Positions 1 through 10,879 of a DNA stretch of 64,000 nucleotides are shown here, piece by piece. A program made the translations under genes and the position numbers. The notes under the pieces were generated by a model that saw nothing but the letters and a program-made list of their open reading frames with translations, did no database searches and was not told where the DNA came from. The first letter of the stretch is position 1. Every line of letters begins with the position of its first letter. This stretch comes from Phycomyces nitens (taxonomy: Eukaryota > Mucoromycota > Mucoromycetes > Mucorales > Phycomycetaceae): the NCBI GenBank assembly GCA_022702545.1, contig JAHRBC010000007.1:3038001-3102000 (forward strand), read 5' to 3'.

Positions 1-1966
1 CTCATAAAGAACTCTTTGACGATCCCAAAAACTTTGTTTTCTTGAATGATGTAATAGTTGTAGCAAGAGCCGGTAATGTAGTTGCCTTTGATACTGTAAG
101 ACATACTCTGTGCTGGGAGGACAACAAGAGATATTGTCTGAAAAATAGACATGATCATAAAGATACCCATAATCAGCTTGGACCAGTTATCTCCAGTGCC
201 ATCAATGAGTTCATACACAGTGTAGCCCAACTGTACCAACGTAAGAAGTTTTCCCATTGCCGAAGAATCCCCCAAGGAATCAGCCCCTGTTAGTTGATCA
301 AGCATATCTGGAGGAAGGTACCGAAACAATGATGGATGAACGGGTACTTGATAAGGACACTGTGCGCCAGGTCCAGTGATATCTGTGTCTACGGTAAGAC
401 TGTATCTAGACGGCTTCAATAATTTTACGTCTTCTTCCTCCATTCCAATGAATACATTTCCGCTGATAATAAAGTGCTTTACTGTCGCTGATTGCTCGGG
501 CCCCATATTCCTCAAGAGCGCATCTAAATAGGCACCATTGTCGTAGTTGTATTCCCAGTTAAACATACTCTCGTCTTCAAATCAGGAAATGTGTGTTAGG
601 TTAAAGCCTTTATAACAAAATCTGTTGTGTGAAACCTACCTTCAATATCATATTTAAGCAAGAGCTCATCAAGTTCAAAGTTATTTGGACTATCGTCATT
701 TACAAAAGATCTCTGCTGGTCGTAATACGCAGAAGAGCTGTAGAAATCATCATCCCCGTATCTTTCCTTATTCTCTTCCTCCATCGTTTCTCCATCGTCA
801 CATCTGCTATAAGATCTATTTTGTATATCCGCACTGTTAGAATCGTATTCGAATGTGTTATGGAGCAGCTCTGGATCATTGGCAGGATTGTATATAGTGT
901 AACTGTCATCATCGCTGTAACCAGACCTCTTGGAATTATCTGAATCTTCCTCAAAAGAAGATTTTTCTATTGAACTGTATAAAGAGCTGTGGGATACAGA
1001 TGCATCTATATCAATTTGGTCTTTATCCGAATAGTAAGACTCTGCTTGATTATCGCCCAAAGAGTAGTCAGATCCATTGTTTTTTAAACTCGAATCATCA
1101 ATGCTCTTCTCGGCCTCATATTCACTGTAACTCTGTGAATCTGGGCTAATAAGAGACCCAATATAATCAGTTTTATGTAAAGTACACTATGAGCCGAAAT
1201 TTTCTGACCTTTTCATAATTTCGTCTAGATCGACTTGAAATTTTGTTTTTCTGGTTGTCAGCAAGTCTTCTCTCTTTAAGAGATAATGGCTATGTCTTAG
1301 GCTACCGCTTCTTAGGAGCGAGAGCTTATTGAAATCTTCACGAAGATTTCGAGATATTTTTGAAAGCTTTTTTTCGTATTCAGCTAAATCTTTGTCACTG
1401 AGTTCATCTGGTTCTCGGTTCTTGTGCGCCTGTAACCTCTCGTCATGCTGAGAGACTCTGCCTCTAAATATCTCCAAACGGCGTTTGAGTAAAGAAAATT
1501 TTTCGTCAAGCTCTTGTCTTTCGATAATAAGTGCTATTCTTGCAGTATCAAAGTATCTCGATTTCGCCTTTTTTATCCATTTGTGCAGAGAAATTCTCTC
1601 ATCACGTTGACCTTTGTCTGTAGAGAGCATCTCTTGAAGAATTTTATGCCCTTTGAAGGATTTTATCATGGACCCGACTGCTTCATGGATTCCACTCACA
1701 GGCCAGGCTATAGCCAATGCACGTTTAACATTGGACGGCAGGATTCTGTTTGTATTCTCTGGCCTGACAGTAACTGCATGAGAAACGTAGGCGAATAATA
1801 CTGTCTGAAGAACCGAAATGATGGCCACTTTTGTGGGAGAGATATAATCCTCAAGACTAATTGGCGCTGCTGTCGATCGCATTACAAACAAAGACAACAA
1901 AATCCATATACAGGGTAGAACAGGCCACCTGTAGTAAGAGTGAATTCGAGGCGACGGCTGAGACAT
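1..1966 (-). CDS. Unrecognised membrane protein with coiled-coil and acidic Ser/Tyr-rich region (partial, 3 exons visible)
   Basis: Model complement(<1..574, 640..1145, 1209..1966). Both introns (575-639, 1146-1208) are GT-AG and keep phase. The chosen start, 1966, begins MSQPSPRIHSYY; an upstream in-frame ATG at 1999 sits next to a TTTCAG acceptor-like site, so it may be in a 5' intron. Exon 1 has a hydrophobic signal-anchor-like segment near residues 14-33, a second hydrophobic segment (IISVLQTVLFAYVSHAV), then about 120 charged, heptad-like residues suggesting coiled coil. Exon 2 is very rich in Asp, Glu, Ser and Tyr and is probably disordered. Exon 3 is folded-looking and ends in a hydrophobic stretch (LIMGIFMIMSIFQTI) before running off the window edge. 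I recognise no family. Membrane location is inferred only from hydrophobicity. Confidence 0.6.
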
Positions 1967-3250
1967 TAATTTTCTTGCTGAAAGAATATAAAAAAACAAT
2001 AAGCGGCTTTCTTATTCTAGACCTTTATTTAACTTTTTTTTTCAACACTTATTGTCGATATTTTCATCAAAATACTGTGAGAAAAAATCATCATATGCAC
2101 AATTCGTGTGTGCACATATTGTCGGTAAGTTTTGTTAGCACTTGTTTGGAAAGTATTCTTGGGTGCAATAATTCAAAAAAGGACATTGACAGACAGCCGT
2201 AATTCCTCTTTTACAGGACCATGTTGAGTACATGGTACATTAATTTAGACTGCATGCAATCCATTATTATAATTACTATTCATATAATATATCTGTATCA
2301 CCTTCTATACATAGGAACTCTCGAGAAAGCTTGGAAAAAGTGAATTTTTTTCTTCAAAAAATAATTGAACTGGTTTCTCGGCCCCACTACTGAAATATTT
2401 ATTATTTGAACGGTTTTATTGGTAATAATGCATACTTTTCAGCTCATATAATACACAAAAATATTATATTAAAGATGAATACATTTATTTTATCTGTAAC
2501 TAGTTTTTTTTGTAACTTGTTGTATCCAACATAATTGTATATTAGAACACATTGAATAACTGACCTATTGAAAGTACATTAAGATGTGTACCTTTCAAAA
2601 TACAATATTCGTACGAAAAAAAAAACACTGAGAGCGAGTACTAACACACCTGCTAATAATTCTAAGCAAAATAGCAATCTATACCCGATAATTAGTAGAG
2701 AGAACATGAATTACACGACATCAGCATATAACTGTTAGCATTCAACGAAATGTCTATATAAATGGATAATGAAAATATCAATAGTATTCATCTTATTCCA
2801 AAATTGAAATTATGGTAGAGGTAGTTGCAAGAATATATAGTTAGCATTGTTTTTACAAAACACTTTTTGTACTGTTTGATACCATTTTCAATATCCTGTT
2901 TATTAAAAATATATATTAACATCTGAATACAAAACATTGAGTGCAATCCATTTTTTTTAAAAAGAATAGATATATGATGTTTAAAATACATGTATAAAAT
3001 ACTGTCTTATCTCTTTAAGAATATTTACAGTCCCGTACGTTGACTAATGGCATAACTCTTACTCTTACCAGAAATATATATGTTATAATACCTGTTTTTT
3101 TTTGGGTTTTTAATATTAAAGCACAGTACCAAAGCTTACTAAAATAAATAACAAAATGCTGTAGTTTATAAAAATATGTTATTACAGATATTCTAGTATT
3201 CCGTATATAATCGATTTGGCATTGTATTTCAGTAAACTACACATACTTCA
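1967..3250. other. AT-rich intergenic region
   Basis: About 1.3 kb of AT-rich sequence with short poly-T and poly-A runs and no open frame with coding character. It includes the promoter side of the minus-strand membrane-protein gene. I see no RNA gene or repeat in it. Confidence 0.5.
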
Positions 3251-3257
3251 ATTGTCA

Positions 3258-3604
3258 TTATATATCATTCTTATTTTCAAACTCGCTTCAAGTTTTTAAG
3301 GCTCTTTGGCCAAGGTCTTTTGACTCTCATTATTCTCACTAGGTATGTCTAAATATTCTCAATCAGACTCATATCAGGACCGTACACAGCCCACTTCATC
3401 ACCTCCAAATCTACATTCTTTTGGTAGTTTTTTTTTTTACCATTCTGTTTCAATAACAAGAACTATTGTCTTTTTGAAAGATAGAAGAGTCATCTTGCTT
3501 ATACGTCGGATTTTTGTGGAAAGAAATGAGAGTATTTTGAAGTATATTCTTGTACCCCAATTACTTGAGATTACAGCTGATGGTTTCTATAGGCTCACCA
3601 CTGT
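3258..3604 (-). pseudogene. Tc1/mariner-like transposase relic (C-terminal half of the DDE domain)
   Basis: Read on the minus strand, conceptual translation gives FQKDNSSCY, then a stop and a homopolymer slip, then VDLEVMKW, GPDMSLIENI and RPWPKSLK. These match the usual order of Tc1-family landmarks: the second Asp in an xQDNAxxH-like motif, a W followed by SPDLNPIEN, and a downstream RPxPKSL segment. Upstream YKNILQNTLISF resembles the segment just before the second Asp. The frame is broken by stops and a long A run, so it cannot be active. The relic ends at about 3604, where LINE sequence begins, so the 5' half of the transposase is absent. It differs from the second Tc1-like relic at 6.2-7.0 kb, because the two overlap in the same protein region with different sequence. 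Confidence 0.7.
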
Positions 3605-3605
3605 A

Positions 3606-5867
3606 GTATAGACACAACAGGCCCTCTGATCATCCCCTTCCAAAAGGGCTTCATGGCTGACCGCTTCATTGCAGACAATGGGCTTTTGACTCGGCTGGCT
3701 ATGTCCCATGCCCAACTCACCAAGGATCCTGGAGTGGGTCTCCTTTTGGATCAAGAGAAAGCCTACGATTGGGTCCATCCCACTTACCTTCGTCTGGTCA
3801 TGGAACGGTTAGGTTTGCCTACCATACTTATTGACTCTGTTTGCGCCCTTTTTTTCTCGACCCAGATCCACGTCAATTTCAATGACCATATCTCTTCCTC
3901 CTTCAAACAAGGTTGTGGGCTTCGACAGGGTGATCCTCTCTCGCCTCTCCTTTGCTCCCTCCTTGCCTCTCCGTCTCTTTGTGGATTTCGTTTCTTTGTT
4001 CCTTCCCACCTTGACTACTTTACACCGCCTCTCTCTCCGCCACCTCTGAAGCTTCAAGCTTACGCTGATGATCTTCTGTTGTTCCTGTCCTCTCCCTCTG
4101 AGATGAGCACCGTCTTGTCAATTCTGCGCATCTTTGGGCTGGCATCGAATGCAAAAATGAACATGAATAAGACAGTTGCCGTTGCTCTCTCTGGGCATTT
4201 CCATCCCGATTGGGGCCTTGTTCTAGATGCTGCCAATATAATCACCCGCCATGATTGCCATGAAGCTAACGCCATCCGTTATCTGGGTTTTACCCTCAGC
4301 TCTCACCCTGTCCAGCTAGAATCTTTCCGTGCTGCTCTCCTTGCCAAACTCAAACGCCACTTCACTATGCTCTCTGCACGAGGCTTTTCAGTACGCGATA
4401 AGAGTATTGTTACCAAGTCTCTTCTCTTGACTTCCGTCTGACATGTCCTCTATGTGACCCCTGCCCCTCTCTCTTTTTTTGCTGCTATACGTAAGCATGT
4501 TTGTTTTTTTCTCCACCTTTGTTTTGGCAGCCCTGGTTGGCCTCTTCTTTGCCTACCACACAAGTCTGGGGGTTTGGGTCTTTTGGATCCTGGTCACCAA
4601 CAGCGTGTTCTCCAACTGCGATGGATTCTTCCCATTTTGTGTTCTCGATCATTCTCTCGATCATTCTCTCGATCTTCTTCCTTTTTATTACCCTATTTAG
4701 AATTTTTACTTCCTCTTCACTTTCGTTCTCCTTCTGCTAGTATAGCTCTGCTGTTTCCTTGTAGTACTGTGAGTTGCCCCAGTTCCCTACTGTCGATTCA
4801 CCATGCCTGCTCTCGACTGCTTTCCGATGCTCTTCCTTCTGCACTTAGTGTAGCACCTTTGGTGGTTCTTGAGTTCCCTCTTGGCTTCTGTTTGGACTTT
4901 TGTCCCGCCATTCGTTTCTCCGGAAATGAATCTTAAGTCACTTCTTGTCTTGGATCCCTTTCTGGTAGTTGATGATAGACGTCTCTGTCCACGACTTCGT
5001 GGCGATCGCCCAAGAGCATGGAACCGTATTGGCCAATTCTTCAGCAAGATTGATCCTGGTATAATTTTCTATTGTCCTTGGTGTCTTCCGTGTCTTAAAC
5101 TCCCACCTCCCACCTCACCTCCTCCGCCTGGTCTATTCTCTCTTCTTTCTGTGGTCCTTTTGGGCAAATGCCCTATGGACAAAGCATCCACAGGATCACT
5201 GCGTCAGCATCTTCGTCTGTCCCCACTCCCGCCTCTTCTCCCTCCTGCCCGTTGGCATCGTTTTTGGTCCCTGGTTATTCCACACCATTGTCGCACTTTG
5301 TGGTGGAAAGTGATATGGAAGCGGATTCCCACCCAGCTGGCCATTAACACCATTATGCCTTGTACCGTCTCTGACCCCATGCGCTTGATGTTTTCCACTG
5401 ACACCGAAAACCAAGACCATTTCCTCTTCTTCTGTCCTAAGAAACGCCAGGTGTGGAACGTAGTCCTCTCTCATTTCTGCCGGAGCTGGACTCTGGATGA
5501 CGTTCGGCAGATGCGGACATCTTGTCAACTCCCCTCTGTTTCTCCCACTCGGGATACTCGGATTCTGGTTGTGGTTATAACAGCAAAGGCAATTTGGAAT
5601 ACCCATTGGAAGTTTGTCTTTGAGAATCAGCCTTTTCTTCCTGTAGTAGTGGCTATGAAGGCCTATACTCCTATAGAGAAACAGAGAGCTATACTAGCTT
5701 GAGTTTTCTTTTTTTCTTTTCTTCTTTTCTTTTACTTATTTTCCCTACTTTTTTTATCACCTATATTGTCCTTTTATCTTTCTCCCTTTCCTCCAAGTCC
5801 AATTTAATGACAATCTAGAAACCGCACGCCTTGCGTGATGGCAGATCAATAAAATACTAAAAAAAAG
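3606..5867 (+). mobile_element. 5'-truncated non-LTR retrotransposon (LINE) with degenerate reverse transcriptase ORF
   Basis: The element begins inside the reverse transcriptase domain (QKGFMADRFIADNG) and ends in an A-rich tail at about 5859-5866. The RT landmarks are in order: KGFxxxRFIxDN, LDQEKAYDWV, LRQGDPLSPLL and the catalytic AYADD. A C-terminal cysteine-histidine motif (CTVSDP, then DHFLFFC) is followed by KRQVWN, typical of LINE ORF2 ends. No endonuclease domain remains, as expected from incomplete reverse transcription. The composition is C/T-rich and less AT-rich than the surroundings. A CACGC-CTT-GCGTG hairpin lies at 5825-5837, just before the tail. Confidence 0.88.
3653..5702 (+). 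pseudogene. LINE ORF2 (reverse transcriptase) pseudogene
   Basis: The frame open from 3653 ends at a TGA at 4439-4441. The next open stretch, 4454-4936, is in the same frame, so this is a simple in-frame stop. A frameshift between about 4700 and 4900 is then needed to enter the frame that ends at 5702. The first segment carries the RT palm motifs including AYADD. The last carries the Cys/His region and the C-terminal tail. The Ser/Phe/Leu-rich stretch at about 4640-4740 looks scrambled and may hide further indels. With at least one nonsense and one frameshift change and a missing 5' half, it should encode no working enzyme. Confidence 0.85.
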
Positions 5868-5929
5868 AGTATATAACAGCCGAGTGAAATACAGGGTCCA
5901 CAGCCGATCTCGCATTACTGCTTGCTAAG

Positions 5930-6038
5930 AAGTTTGTTAGTATCTTGTAAGGGAAAATAAGAATACTGTGAGAGCGTTATTTATTGAAGAAAAAATTTTA
6001 TGCTTACTTACATACTATTGTTCAAATTCCCTTGTAAT
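5930..6038 (+). repeat. Dispersed repeat, copy A (possible LTR fragment)
   Basis: About 105 bp beginning TTGTTAGTAT match 26326-26425 at roughly 80 percent by eye, including the shared core GAATACTGTGAGAG and TTTATTGAAGAA. In both places the next recognisable block is a Tc1-like end (TTTCACTCAGCTGTGGTG here). The TGTTA start resembles many LTRs, but I see no matching second LTR or internal domain, so the LTR reading is only inference. Confidence 0.5.
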
Positions 6039-6040
6039 TA

Positions 6041-6122
6041 GAGTCCCTGTAGTGTAATGGTTGGTTATCACTGTAACAGTGTGAAGTGTACGTGTGCCTG
6101 GTGTGTAACTACTCCTGGGATG
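6041..6122 (+). other. tRNA-like remnant
   Basis: The stretch from about 6043 has a convincing tRNA D-arm (TAGTGTAATGG, then TTATCAC) and short complementary ends (TCCCTG near 6043, CTGGGA near 6115, one mismatch). The expected GGTTCGANTCC box is degraded to something like GTGTAACTACTCC, and no clean anticodon stem is visible. It may be a decayed tRNA gene or the head of a tRNA-derived SINE. It sits exactly where copy A of the dispersed repeat carries extra sequence relative to copy B. Confidence 0.25.
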
Positions 6123-6165
6123 TTATCTTGCCATGGTCATTAGCAAAGAGGAACCAGATATCGGT

Positions 6166-6990
6166 TGTGGAGTTTGTATTTCACTCAGCTGTGGTGTGTA
6201 TACCACAATCAGGACTTTGCGTCGGCCAGTACTCAAAACCTCGGATTTCATAGCCCTCTCTCCACCACTTTGCATAGGACCCGGTGTGGCAGTTAGCACC
6301 GTCTTCTTGGAATACAAAGGTTCTGTTTTGTTCCTCTGAAAGTTTTTGGAACCGTGGGAAGAAGTTCTGGGTCAAAGTGTTTACATATTGGTCTTGATTT
6401 ACATTACTATCAAGAAAAACCAAAGGCCCAAAACTGCCAGCCCAGAAACAGCTCCAGATCATCACACTATCCTTTTTCCACTTGGCTCCAAGAATTATAT
6501 GCTCAATGTTGTAACTGTTTACCAACCCCTCTGATAACTCTGGGTCCTCCATCATTGCCTTCAACTGTAAATCTCGACTCATCCGACCAAACTACATATC
6601 TTTATTGCTCATCAGACCAATTGTCATGCTCAGTAGTTCATTCCAATCTTCCTCGCTTGCATCTTTCAGTTAAGGCTGGCTTGTGAGCTGTAATATATGA
6701 ACCAAAATCAAAACGCTTAAGACAGCTGATTACAGTGTCTCTATAGATGAATATTTTCATACGGTTCAAGGCCACTCTAAGATTGTTGTATGGGGCAAAC
6801 GGGTTCTTATGTACCACTTGCACAAGGTGTCTTTCGGTCCTCTTATCAATCTTCCTTGGTCTTCCAACACGTTTTATTGGTTTGAGTGACCCAGTTTACT
6901 TCACTCGCTTAATGATACTTTTGACAGTAGCTAAACTCGTTCCAACAACAGCTACAATATTTGTAGCATTAAATTTGGCAAAATAAATAT
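6166..6990 (-). pseudogene. Tc1/mariner-like transposase relic with terminal repeat-like end
   Basis: On the minus strand, pieces in several frames cover most of a Tc1-type transposase. An N-terminal helix-turn-helix region (NIVAVVGTSLATVKSIIK, GRPRKIDKRTERHLV) lies around 6986-6850, followed by HKNPFAPYNNLRVALNR at 6823-6760. WSDESRF, the first catalytic Asp block, lies near 6575. An open frame at 6582-6181 contains VMIWSCFWAG, FQEDGANCHTG (second Asp) and YWPTQSPD. The frame then passes straight into CGIHTTAE, where SPDLNPIE would be expected, so the C-terminal part carrying the third acidic residue is missing. Stops and frame changes show it is dead. The sequence at 6185-6203 (GCTGTGGTGTGTATACCAC) may be a terminal inverted repeat end. 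Confidence 0.8.
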
Positions 6991-9640
6991 ACATTATACA
7001 TCCATGCTAGTAATAATAAGCTTTCATATAAGGACCACAGACAAATTCTGATGAGAATACTATTTTTATGATGGGATTGATTAATAGAATGGGAAGAAAA
7101 TAATATTTTTATTTTAATGTTCCAATTCCATAAAATATTCAGATTATAAAGAATCTGTATGTTGCTACAGGAATTACCTTTTCTATTTATTTATTTTTCA
7201 AATTGCATATATTCTAAATTATCCTATATATTATTTCCCCCCCCCTTTTCCCATTCAAAAACCCTTTCTGCAAACATATAACTTAACCACCAATCTACAT
7301 TTTCGTATGTATTCCCTTGATATTCTTCCATTTTTCTAATTATACCTTAGGTGGTATTTGTTCTTGTTTTAAATAAAGTGATTTGTTCCTGTACCATTAA
7401 AAAAAAAGGTTGATTTTCTATTGTTGTTGGGGTTGAAACGCCTTGCTGTGAGTGTACCACAATCAGTAACAATAAAAAGTAAAACTCAAAAGCAAAAAAG
7501 GTTAATGGTTACAGCGCCGCTTTGTATACTTGAGCTTAATAAGATGCGTCTCAACTAACCATGACAAAACCTCTTTTTCTCGGCTTCTACGCATTACTTT
7601 TAGCTGAAAACAACTTCATTAAAGAGCTAGAAGCAATTAAAAAACGAATAAACAGATGGGCGTGCGGGATTCTAAAATAATCGGGTCTGCGGAGTTGTAA
7701 ATAGCTCGAAAATGCACTTCCGACGTTAAGAGTTACAGTGGTAAAGTTGGACTTTCAATCTCCATTTCTTATATATTTAAAGACAGATACATTCAGTCTC
7801 TTTTGCTTTTCGAATTTGCCGTTTGACGCCAGCTTTTCAAATTCATCTTTGGTGAGTGAATGTCAGTGCACAGCAGAATAATACATTTATTTATCATATT
7901 TAATAACGCTGGAAATAATTGATTATTCGGTGCAGTTGAATATATTACAAGTGATACCACCTTGTTATATTGAAAGTAATGGTTTTAGATTGGCTAATTG
8001 TAGTCTATCTAGTGGTTATATGCATTGGCCTGAAAAAACAGCATTTTAAAATATCAAATCAAATGTATTATTTAATAGGTTTTTATTTATTTATTTAATA
8101 TTTATAACGAGCTTCGCTCGTATATTAAAAGACATGCTATGCTATATGAACATGGTAATTCTATTACTTGTATTACAATTGATTTTGCTTTGCAAAATCA
8201 ATAACAATTTAATACTTTTTTTGAATAATCGAAGCTACGCTTCGATTATTAAAAAAAGACATTGCCCCCCTCCCTTCCCTCATTTTTTTCGGCTCAAATA
8301 AATCCACAATTTTGCAAATTGTGGAGACCAAGTAAGCGGGTCAAAAATCAATGTTTATTTTATTTTGAATGTAGACAATTACACAACTATATGTTAATAT
8401 AGTATTCCATTCTATTCTATTCTGTCAAATTGCCATATTCTAATCTCATCTCCCTCTACTTGGAGAGGGGCTAGGACTATAACTAGATGCTAATGTAAAA
8501 ATCACTTTACCTCTTCTGGTATTAGACTCTTTGTAGACCTCTGTTCATTCATAGTAATTGCAATAGCCTTTATGCTTTTTGTGGGCCGCACAGTTTATGT
8601 CCATCTTATTGCTCGGAAATCAGGGCCTGACACATTCATTAGTCTTGGCTCATGTCTTATACTTTAAGCTTACCATCAATTCTCGGTGACGAGTTGAGAA
8701 TAAAGATAGGCAGATAATTTGCGTTTAGGGAATTATGGGCTGAAGACTCTTGATCAGTCAAAGACTTGCCTTCCAGTCAGAATATCTTGGTGTTGAATGT
8801 TCCTTTGTCGTGTTTTATATATTTGAAGCTTTATTTTATATTACGAAAAACAATTTTATCGTTAATAGTCAAGACACATAGAGACCTTCATGTCTATAAA
8901 CTTACGCAATTATGTGTATGAGCAAAATATCAGAGTAAATGACGAGTATATGTTCAAGTTCATGTGTATATCAAATAAGAAGATGTACACAGGTGAAAGA
9001 GATGTAATTGTAAAAAAAATGGAAAGCAAGAGTTGAAAATGTCAAAAAGAATACTCTGTTTTTAAAATAAACAGGGAAAAAACTATTTGTCAAATGCTTG
9101 TAGTCTTTTTCAAAACGTATCCAACCGACGATGCACACATGCTATCTGTTATCAATTCAGTATATAAGTTTAAGGTTAGGACTGGGACTGGGACCCTTTA
9201 TATAATAATATAAAAAACAAGGTCTGATACATTTAGAAGATTATACTTTAAAGTTGTACCCAGAAAATATTACTCACGGAATCCAGACCTTACAAGTTTT
9301 TTCAAAGATACTTTTTTATCAGAAAAACAATTTCTTCTCTTCACTAGCGTAAATTATACATTTAAAATATCACTCATAGAGTGTTATTGTAGTAAATTTT
9401 GGTATGTGAGGTATATATTTATCGACTTTTATCAAACTAGTATCTCATTATTATGTTATACAGTTTGATAATATTTTGAAAGAGCCAGCAAAGGATAATT
9501 ACACAATGTATCTCTAAATCATAAGTCACTATCGTGGGTAATAATCATAAATTGTGTTTTCTCCTATTTTTGTCTCCAAAATAAAAAACATTACGGGTGT
9601 AGATTCCGAAATATTACACACGATAGTTATCTGACAATTG
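6991..9640. other. Long intergenic region with no recognised gene
   Basis: AT-rich sequence without a long open frame. Weak candidates only: a 39-codon plus-strand frame at 7561-7680 starting MTKPLFLGFYALLLA, signal-peptide-like but very short, and a minus-strand frame in about 7760-7855 reading DEFEKLASNGKFEKQKR that could be an exon fragment. Neither has supporting context. The hairpin cluster at 8107-8325 is listed separately. Confidence 0.5.
8107..8325. repeat. Cluster of four short perfect inverted repeats with 3-nt loops
   Basis: Four hairpins occur within 219 bp. 8107-8121: ACGAGC, loop TTC, 6-bp stem. 8178-8202: ATTGATTTTGC, loop TTT, 11 bp. 8224-8250: AATAATCGAAGC, loop TAC, 12 bp. 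8303-8325: TCCACAATTT, loop TGC, 10 bp. The first three share the centre GC-TNN-GC. All stems are perfect. The function is unknown; candidates are small palindromic mobile elements or transcript-level structures. Confidence 0.8.
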
Positions 9641-9660
9641 TAAAGGTGAGGAATATGAGA

Positions 9661-10320
9661 GATTGTATTTATATGGGTTGAGAAGATAAGGGTTTGGGAG
9701 TGAGGTTGAGTAAAAATGAAATATTTTGTTGATTGATTGAAGAGAAGGGGTAGAAGGATGAGAGTGAGTTTTATTGAATTTGAGTGGATTAGTTTGATGC
9801 TGTTGAGATAAGTATGTAATATATTGTATGATATATATTGTATGATTGTATTTTGTGAGTAAGGATTGAAAATTGAGGTTAGATAGGGGGTATGATAAGA
9901 ATTGGGGGATTTAAGGATTTGTGGAGAAAGTATAGTTTGTATAAAGTGAAAAAGAGTTGTTGAAGTGGGATATGTGGATTTTAAATGATTATTATATGTG
10001 TGTTTGTGGTTGAGAGCGGTTGAGAGGGGAGAATTGATTGAATTGATTGAATTGATTGAATTGATTGAATTGATGAAATTGAAGGAGATTGTGGATGTAA
10101 TGATCGAGTATGGATAAGATGGGATGGATTTATGGAGTTTTTTGAAATATGGGATTATTGAGCGAACAAGTGTTTAGACTTGATTGGGTTAGTATTGAGT
10201 GTATTGAATAAATGATTTAATAGAGGATGGATTAGTAGAAAAAGGGTTGAAAGACTAATGAAAAGGTTTAAAGATGGATATGATGGATCGGGATTTTGGG
10301 TGGGATTTTTTGCAGTGAAT
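9661..10320 (+). repeat. Cytosine-depleted block of array unit 1
   Basis: By my count these 660 bases hold only 9 C on the + strand, and the first 300 bases hold one, while G is abundant (22 of 60 in the first line). The block includes a tandem AATTGATTG nonamer at about 10031-10076. The same block recurs near 14893-15552, 20131-20790 and 25370-26029. The strand asymmetry (C lost, G kept) differs from classical RIP, which depletes both. Confidence 0.9.
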
Positions 10321-10879
10321 ATTTTTTAGCTGGTTAAATTGATCGAATGTGTCAAGGGGACTGAGAGAGTATATTATTCTTATTTTTTGATATTACTAAA
10401 TTATGTGGATTGCGGTCAAATCAACAGAGATCAGATACAAGCTTGGTAATGGATTCTATGGTGGGCGGTGTAATATAGACTAATATTGATTGTATATTGA
10501 TTATAAGGAGCGATTTGTATGTAACTAAATGATCACAGCTAATATACGGAATTGTTTTCGGGTGCAAGAAATTGAAAACGATCCAGACTTGGATTCATCC
10601 AGTTCGTACTTGTATTAGTTTATTGCGATTATAAAAACTTTGAATATGAATTGTGTTGTATGGTATATATTGAATTTATTATTATTATTATTATTACTAG
10701 TCATTGATAAATTAAACAATAAAATAAAACGTAATTATTTAAGGTTATCATTCAGATAATGCTTTTTTGAATTCATATAGGTAATTCATATGTAAGCAAG
10801 GTCATCATCATGATATTAAATAAATACGTACGCATTTATTTGTGCTTCGTCAAGCACTTTGTCCCACGATTCCCCAACA

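Noticed and set aside
7561..7680. 39-codon frame with a signal-peptide-like start
   Set aside because: Too short, in AT-rich intergenic DNA, with no promoter or neighbour support.
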